Assembly (NCBI GenBank): GCA_029562045.1 | Contig: JAKQWJ010000222.1 | Coordinates: 1-8,034 of the forward strand | DNA length: 8,034 nucleotides | Reading direction: 5' to 3' | DNA from: Spirochaetota bacterium | Lineage (GTDB): Bacteria > Spirochaetota > Spirochaetia > DTKZ01 | Part shown: in pieces, positions 5,707-8,034 of the stretch | Layout: every line of letters starts with the position of its first letter | How positions within the stretch are numbered: the first letter of the stretch is position 1 | The notes under the pieces: generated by a model | Told to the model about the DNA's origin: nothing | Seen by the model: only the letters and a program-made list of their open reading frames with translations | The model's database searches: none | Made by a program: the position numbers and the translations under genes

Positions 5707-6486
5707 TCACCCGCTTTTTCGCAATTTTTCCCGCAGAAGGGGGAGGAGAGCCAGCAGCATGAAGGCCGCGGCCAGGTCTTCCCGGGCCCCGGCGGCATGG
5801 CGGGGCTTCAGGCTGAACAGGCACTCCGTTCCCCGGACCGGGACCGTCAGGAGATCGAAGGGGCCGAAATCGTCCCGGATGCGGCGATCCCCGAAACGCC
5901 GGTACAGGACCCGTCCCTCCTTTCGGACCAGAAGAAGCCTCTCCTCGGCCCGGGCGAAGGCCGCCAGGGCTCCGGGTTCCAAGGTGGAAACGAAGGCTCC
6001 GGTCTCCTCCAGCGCCGGCGCCGGGGGGGCCTGGACGATGCCCAGCGCCGTCACCGCGGCCACCGCCAGAACCGCCGCCGCGGCCGCCCGCCCGCTTATT
6101 CCCGCAAGGGGCCGCAGAAGCCGCAGGTGCCGCCCCGTCCGGAAAAGGGACAGAAGTCCCACGGCCGCGGCCCCCCCCGGTGCCGAGGCCAGGAGCCCCA
6201 GCAGAACCGGCCCCGACCATAAGACCAGAACGGGGACGGAGGAGAAAAAATCCGCCGCTCCCCGGCCCAACGGCCGATAACCCTTCTTTTCCCCGGAAAG
6301 GGCGGAGTGGAGCCGCAGCAGAAACCGGACGGAAAAAAACAGGTCCAGAGCGAACCCCGCCAGCATCAGGGCCAGCCTGACCCGCCAGGGCCAGTCCCCC
6401 AGGATCGAAAAGTCTTCCAGAAGAACCTGAGCCGCCGTCACCGGGACGGAGAAAACCCCCGCCCGCACCTTTCCCCCATCCTTCAC
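5707..6486 (-). CDS. Membrane protein with S4-like (voltage-sensor-like) helix, no visible pore
   Basis: A 259-residue integral membrane protein. Hydrophobic segments lie at about 36-58, 78-101, 108-127, 134-152 and 237-252. The segment VRFLLRLHSAL (53-63) and the following DFFSSVPVL (79-87) resemble S2 and S3 of voltage-gated ion channels. Residues 110-129 carry arginines at 116, 119, 122 and 125, exactly every third position as in an S4 voltage sensor. The acidic S2 residue that normally pairs with S4 is replaced by arginine (R54), S1 is not evident, and no selectivity-filter motif appears after the fourth segment; instead an extended soluble region (about 153-236) precedes the last helix. 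I infer a channel-derived or voltage-sensor-like membrane protein; transport activity is unproven. The GTG at 6486 lacks a ribosome site; the in-frame GTG at 6468, preceded by GGATGGGGG, is a plausible alternative start. Confidence 0.75.
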   Translation of the reverse strand: MKDGGKVRAGVFSVPVTAAQVLLEDFSILGDWPWRVRLALMLAGFALDLFFSVRFLLRLHSALSGEKKGYRPLGRGAADFFSSVPVLVLWSGPVLLGLLASAPGGAAAVGLLSLFRTGRHLRLLRPLAGISGRAAAAAVLAVAAVTALGIVQAPPAPALEETGAFVSTLEPGALAAFARAEERLLLVRKEGRVLYRRFGDRRIRDDFGPFDLLTVPVRGTECLFSLKPRHAAGAREDLAAAFMLLALLPLLREKLRKSG

Positions 6487-6543
6487 CGTGGTATATTCTT
6501 ATACGAAACGGGCATTTGCACAAGGGGCGGACATCCTGCGTTT
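6469..6543. promoter_or_regulatory. Divergent AT-rich control region between the membrane-protein and SprA-like genes
   Basis: The 57 bases between the start codons at 6486 (minus) and 6544 (plus) contain the AT-rich stretch GTATATTCTTATAC (6491-6504). On the plus strand TATATT (6492-6497) is a good -10 box, with a weak -35 (about 6470-6475) and a 40-base leader; AAGGGGCGG (6522-6530) is a ribosome site 13 bases from the ATG, a little far. On the minus strand TATAAG (6503-6498) is the best -10; no convincing -35 is seen. Confidence 0.4.
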
Positions 6544-8034
6544 ATGAAAAAGCTGGGAAACCCGGGCGCCGCGGCGGTCGCGGCGCTCGCGGCGATCATC
6601 CTATTCCTCCCGTCCCTCCTGCACGGGCAGGATCGTCCGTGGGAAAGCCGGCCCGGACAGCCCCCGCCCGGCCCCCCCGCGGGGGCCGTGTCCGCATCCG
6701 GCATCGCCCGGGCGGCGCCGGAATCTCCCGATGGAGCCCCGCCCCAACCGGCCGTTCCGGGCCTGCCTGAAGAAGCCCCCGCCACCATCTTCGATACCCG
6801 CCTGGGGGACGAGGACGTGGAGCTGGCGCTGGACGGGTACTGGGACGCCTCGGTCCGCAGCTCCATCGGCCTGGCCTTCCTGCCCGGCCAGGGACTGACC
6901 TACCCCTTCGTCTTCCCCGGCTTTTCCGACGGCCTGGTCTTCGAGCAGAAGCCGGACCTCCTCATCTCCCTGTGGCTGAGGCAGAGGTACTTCCTGGAGA
7001 CCAGCATCGGGGAAGACTACCGGATGAACTCCTACCTCTTGGGCTACCGGGGCAAGGAGGGGGAACTGGTCCAGTCCGTCAAGGCGGGCAACAGGGACAT
7101 CGAGATCAGCCCCTTCCCGTACATGGATTTTCCCGGCTCCGCCCGGAAGACCCCCGGCATATCGGCGGTTTTCCAGACCCCCCGGTCCCGGCACGAGTTT
7201 CTCTTCCGCTACGACCCCTCCCTGCCCCAGAAGAAGACCTTCATGGGCAGAAACGAGGTCCGGGAACTGCGGATCGACCCCGCCTCTCCGGTGCGGGGCC
7301 GGCATTTCGTCCTGCCCGACCCGGGGGCGGACTTCCTGGAACTCTTCATCGAGGACCGGGACGGCGGAGTCCCGGGGGACGGGGGACGGCGCTACCGCCG
7401 GGCCACCAGCCACGATTACTCCTACTCCCCCGGAGACGGGGTCCTCTCCCTGACTAGGGGCTCCCCCGGCCGGGTCCTGGTCTACTACGAAAAAAACGGC
7501 GACCCCGTGGGCTCCGCCGGACTCGGGTCGGGGGCCCTGCCGGCCTACACGCCGGGGCCCCCCATCGAAATCGACGACGCCGGGAGCCCCGTGGATTTTT
7601 CCTGGGGAATGGGGTCCTACATGGGGCGGAACATGACGGACTGGCTCCGGACGTCCATCGCCGGTCGGCAGGCCCTTCTCCTCTACGACCCTGGGGCCTT
7701 CAACCCCTTCGAGGTCCACGGCGTCTACCCCCTGTCGGGCTTCTCTCCCTCCGCCGGGACGTCTCCCCGGCTGGTCCGCCGGGGTTCGGACGCCGCCTAT
7801 TCCCCCGCCTCGGCCCTCTCCCTGGCCTTCTCCGCCGAGGGGACGGAGGTGCGGGTCCTGGGGGAGACCGTCCCGGACCGCTCCATGACCAGCCGTTTCC
7901 CCTTCGCCCGGGACGAGCCCCGGCTCTACGGACCGGACCGTCTCTCCGACGGGGGGGGGCCGGACTTCGAGATCCTGGTCCAGAGCTACACCCCCGGTGA
8001 GGGCTACCGGCTGAGCAGCGACGTCATCCCGGGG
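6544..8034 (+). CDS. Large exported protein, SprA-like N-terminal region, 3' end cut by window
   Basis: The frame is open for 497 codons from the ATG at 6544 to the window edge. A signal peptide (residues 1-28, basic start, hydrophobic core to LPSLLHG) is followed by a Pro/Ala/Gly-rich linker to about 80. From there the sequence is rich in beta strands and resembles the start of SprA, the outer-membrane translocon protein of type IX secretion: YRGKEGELVQSVKAGN (168-183), the turn to FPGSARKTPGISAVFQTPR (about 197-215), RELRIDPASPVRGRHFVLPD (240-259) and LELFIEDRD (265-273), then a hairpin repeat DYSYSPGDGVLSL...VLVYYEKNGDPVG (291-323). These echo SprA's 'aGN', 'nrHFFL' and 'dY-ls-GyItL-...-vaY-Y--G--vG' patterns. 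SprA is normally known from Bacteroidota, so this is a resemblance, not proof. A second such element may lie at 463-491. The 28-bp repeat lies in the linker, and a G9 run (7951-7959) near the end is a potential frame switch. Confidence 0.8.
   Translation, partial: MKKLGNPGAAAVAALAAIILFLPSLLHGQDRPWESRPGQPPPGPPAGAVSASGIARAAPESPDGAPPQPAVPGLPEEAPATIFDTRLGDEDVELALDGYWDASVRSSIGLAFLPGQGLTYPFVFPGFSDGLVFEQKPDLLISLWLRQRYFLETSIGEDYRMNSYLLGYRGKEGELVQSVKAGNRDIEISPFPYMDFPGSARKTPGISAVFQTPRSRHEFLFRYDPSLPQKKTFMGRNEVRELRIDPASPVRGRHFVLPDPGADFLELFIEDRDGGVPGDGGRRYRRATSHDYSYSPGDGVLSLTRGSPGRVLVYYEKNGDPVGSAGLGSGALPAYTPGPPIEIDDAGSPVDFSWGMGSYMGRNMTDWLRTSIAGRQALLLYDPGAFNPFEVHGVYPLSGFSPSAGTSPRLVRRGSDAAYSPASALSLAFSAEGTEVRVLGETVPDRSMTSRFPFARDEPRLYGPDRLSDGGGPDFEILVQSYTPGEGYRLSSDVIPG
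6690..6717 (-). repeat. 28-bp dispersed repeat, copy 2 (inside linker of the SprA-like protein)
   Basis: Reverse-complement of 5234-5261 without a mismatch. It lies in the region coding for linker residues about 49-58 of the exported protein, where it is read on the opposite strand to copy 1 and gives an unrelated peptide (SASGIARAA). Hence the identity is kept at DNA level and not through protein homology. Confidence 0.85.

Noticed and set aside
5687..6523. Alternative minus-strand frame of 278 codons over the membrane protein
   Set aside because: Gly/Pro-rich without membrane pattern; the frame ending at 5707 has clear membrane helices and a coupled downstream gene.
5234..6717. Invertible segment between the 28-bp repeats
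   Set aside because: Flipping would fuse ComFB and the exported protein to antisense frames, giving no sensible product, and no recombinase gene is nearby.
6601..7719. Minus-strand open frame of 372 codons
   Set aside because: Antisense to the SprA-like exported gene, which has a signal peptide, a ribosome site and coherent beta-rich sequence; the antisense product is low-complexity.

Overview
The window is GC-rich (roughly two thirds G+C by eye), gene-dense DNA, probably from a spirochaete (Spirochaetota). The reasons are a PilZ/GAF protein of spirochaete-like architecture, a ComFB-domain protein, several proteins I recognise only as spirochaete-style hypotheticals, and no insertion sequence, phage, tRNA or CRISPR. 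The assignment is an inference from protein style. I see nine protein genes, two of them cut by the window edges, and almost no empty space.

Left part (1-2707, all minus strand): a lipoprotein gene (2707 to 1979) is followed by a c-di-GMP-receptor-like PilZ protein with a GAF-like insert (1905 to 655). Nine bases later comes a cut-off gene (645 to 1) whose N-terminus looks like a degenerate class III nucleotide cyclase. The short AT-rich gap at 1906-1978 probably holds the PilZ promoter.

Middle (2716-5339, plus strand): divergent promoters at 2716-2744 and 2761-2789 serve the lipoprotein and an HD-domain phosphohydrolase (2796-4083). The HD gene carries a +1 frameshift at a G5 run (3825-3829). 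It is followed by a small conserved-looking protein (4115-4573) and, overlapping it by 14 bases, a ComFB-domain protein fused to a beta-sandwich-like domain (4560-5339). Three start codons (2707, 2796, 4115) sit at or within about two bases of the transcription start predicted from well-formed -35/-10 boxes, with no usable Shine-Dalgarno, so leaderless mRNAs are likely.

Right part: after a hairpin-rich convergent gap, the minus strand carries a DUF503/YlxP-like protein (5702 to 5415) coupled to a membrane protein with a voltage-sensor-like S4 helix but no visible pore (6486 to 5707). Divergent from these, a large exported protein begins at 6544 and runs off the window. Its first 500 residues resemble the N-terminal region of SprA, the giant outer-membrane translocon protein of the type IX secretion system.

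Two themes deserve attention. One is possible second-messenger reception (PilZ-GAF, cyclase-like, ComFB). The other is the set of unusual DNA features: leaderless promoters, a perfect 28-bp inverted repeat placed inside the linkers of two unrelated proteins, poly-G tracts and the frameshift.
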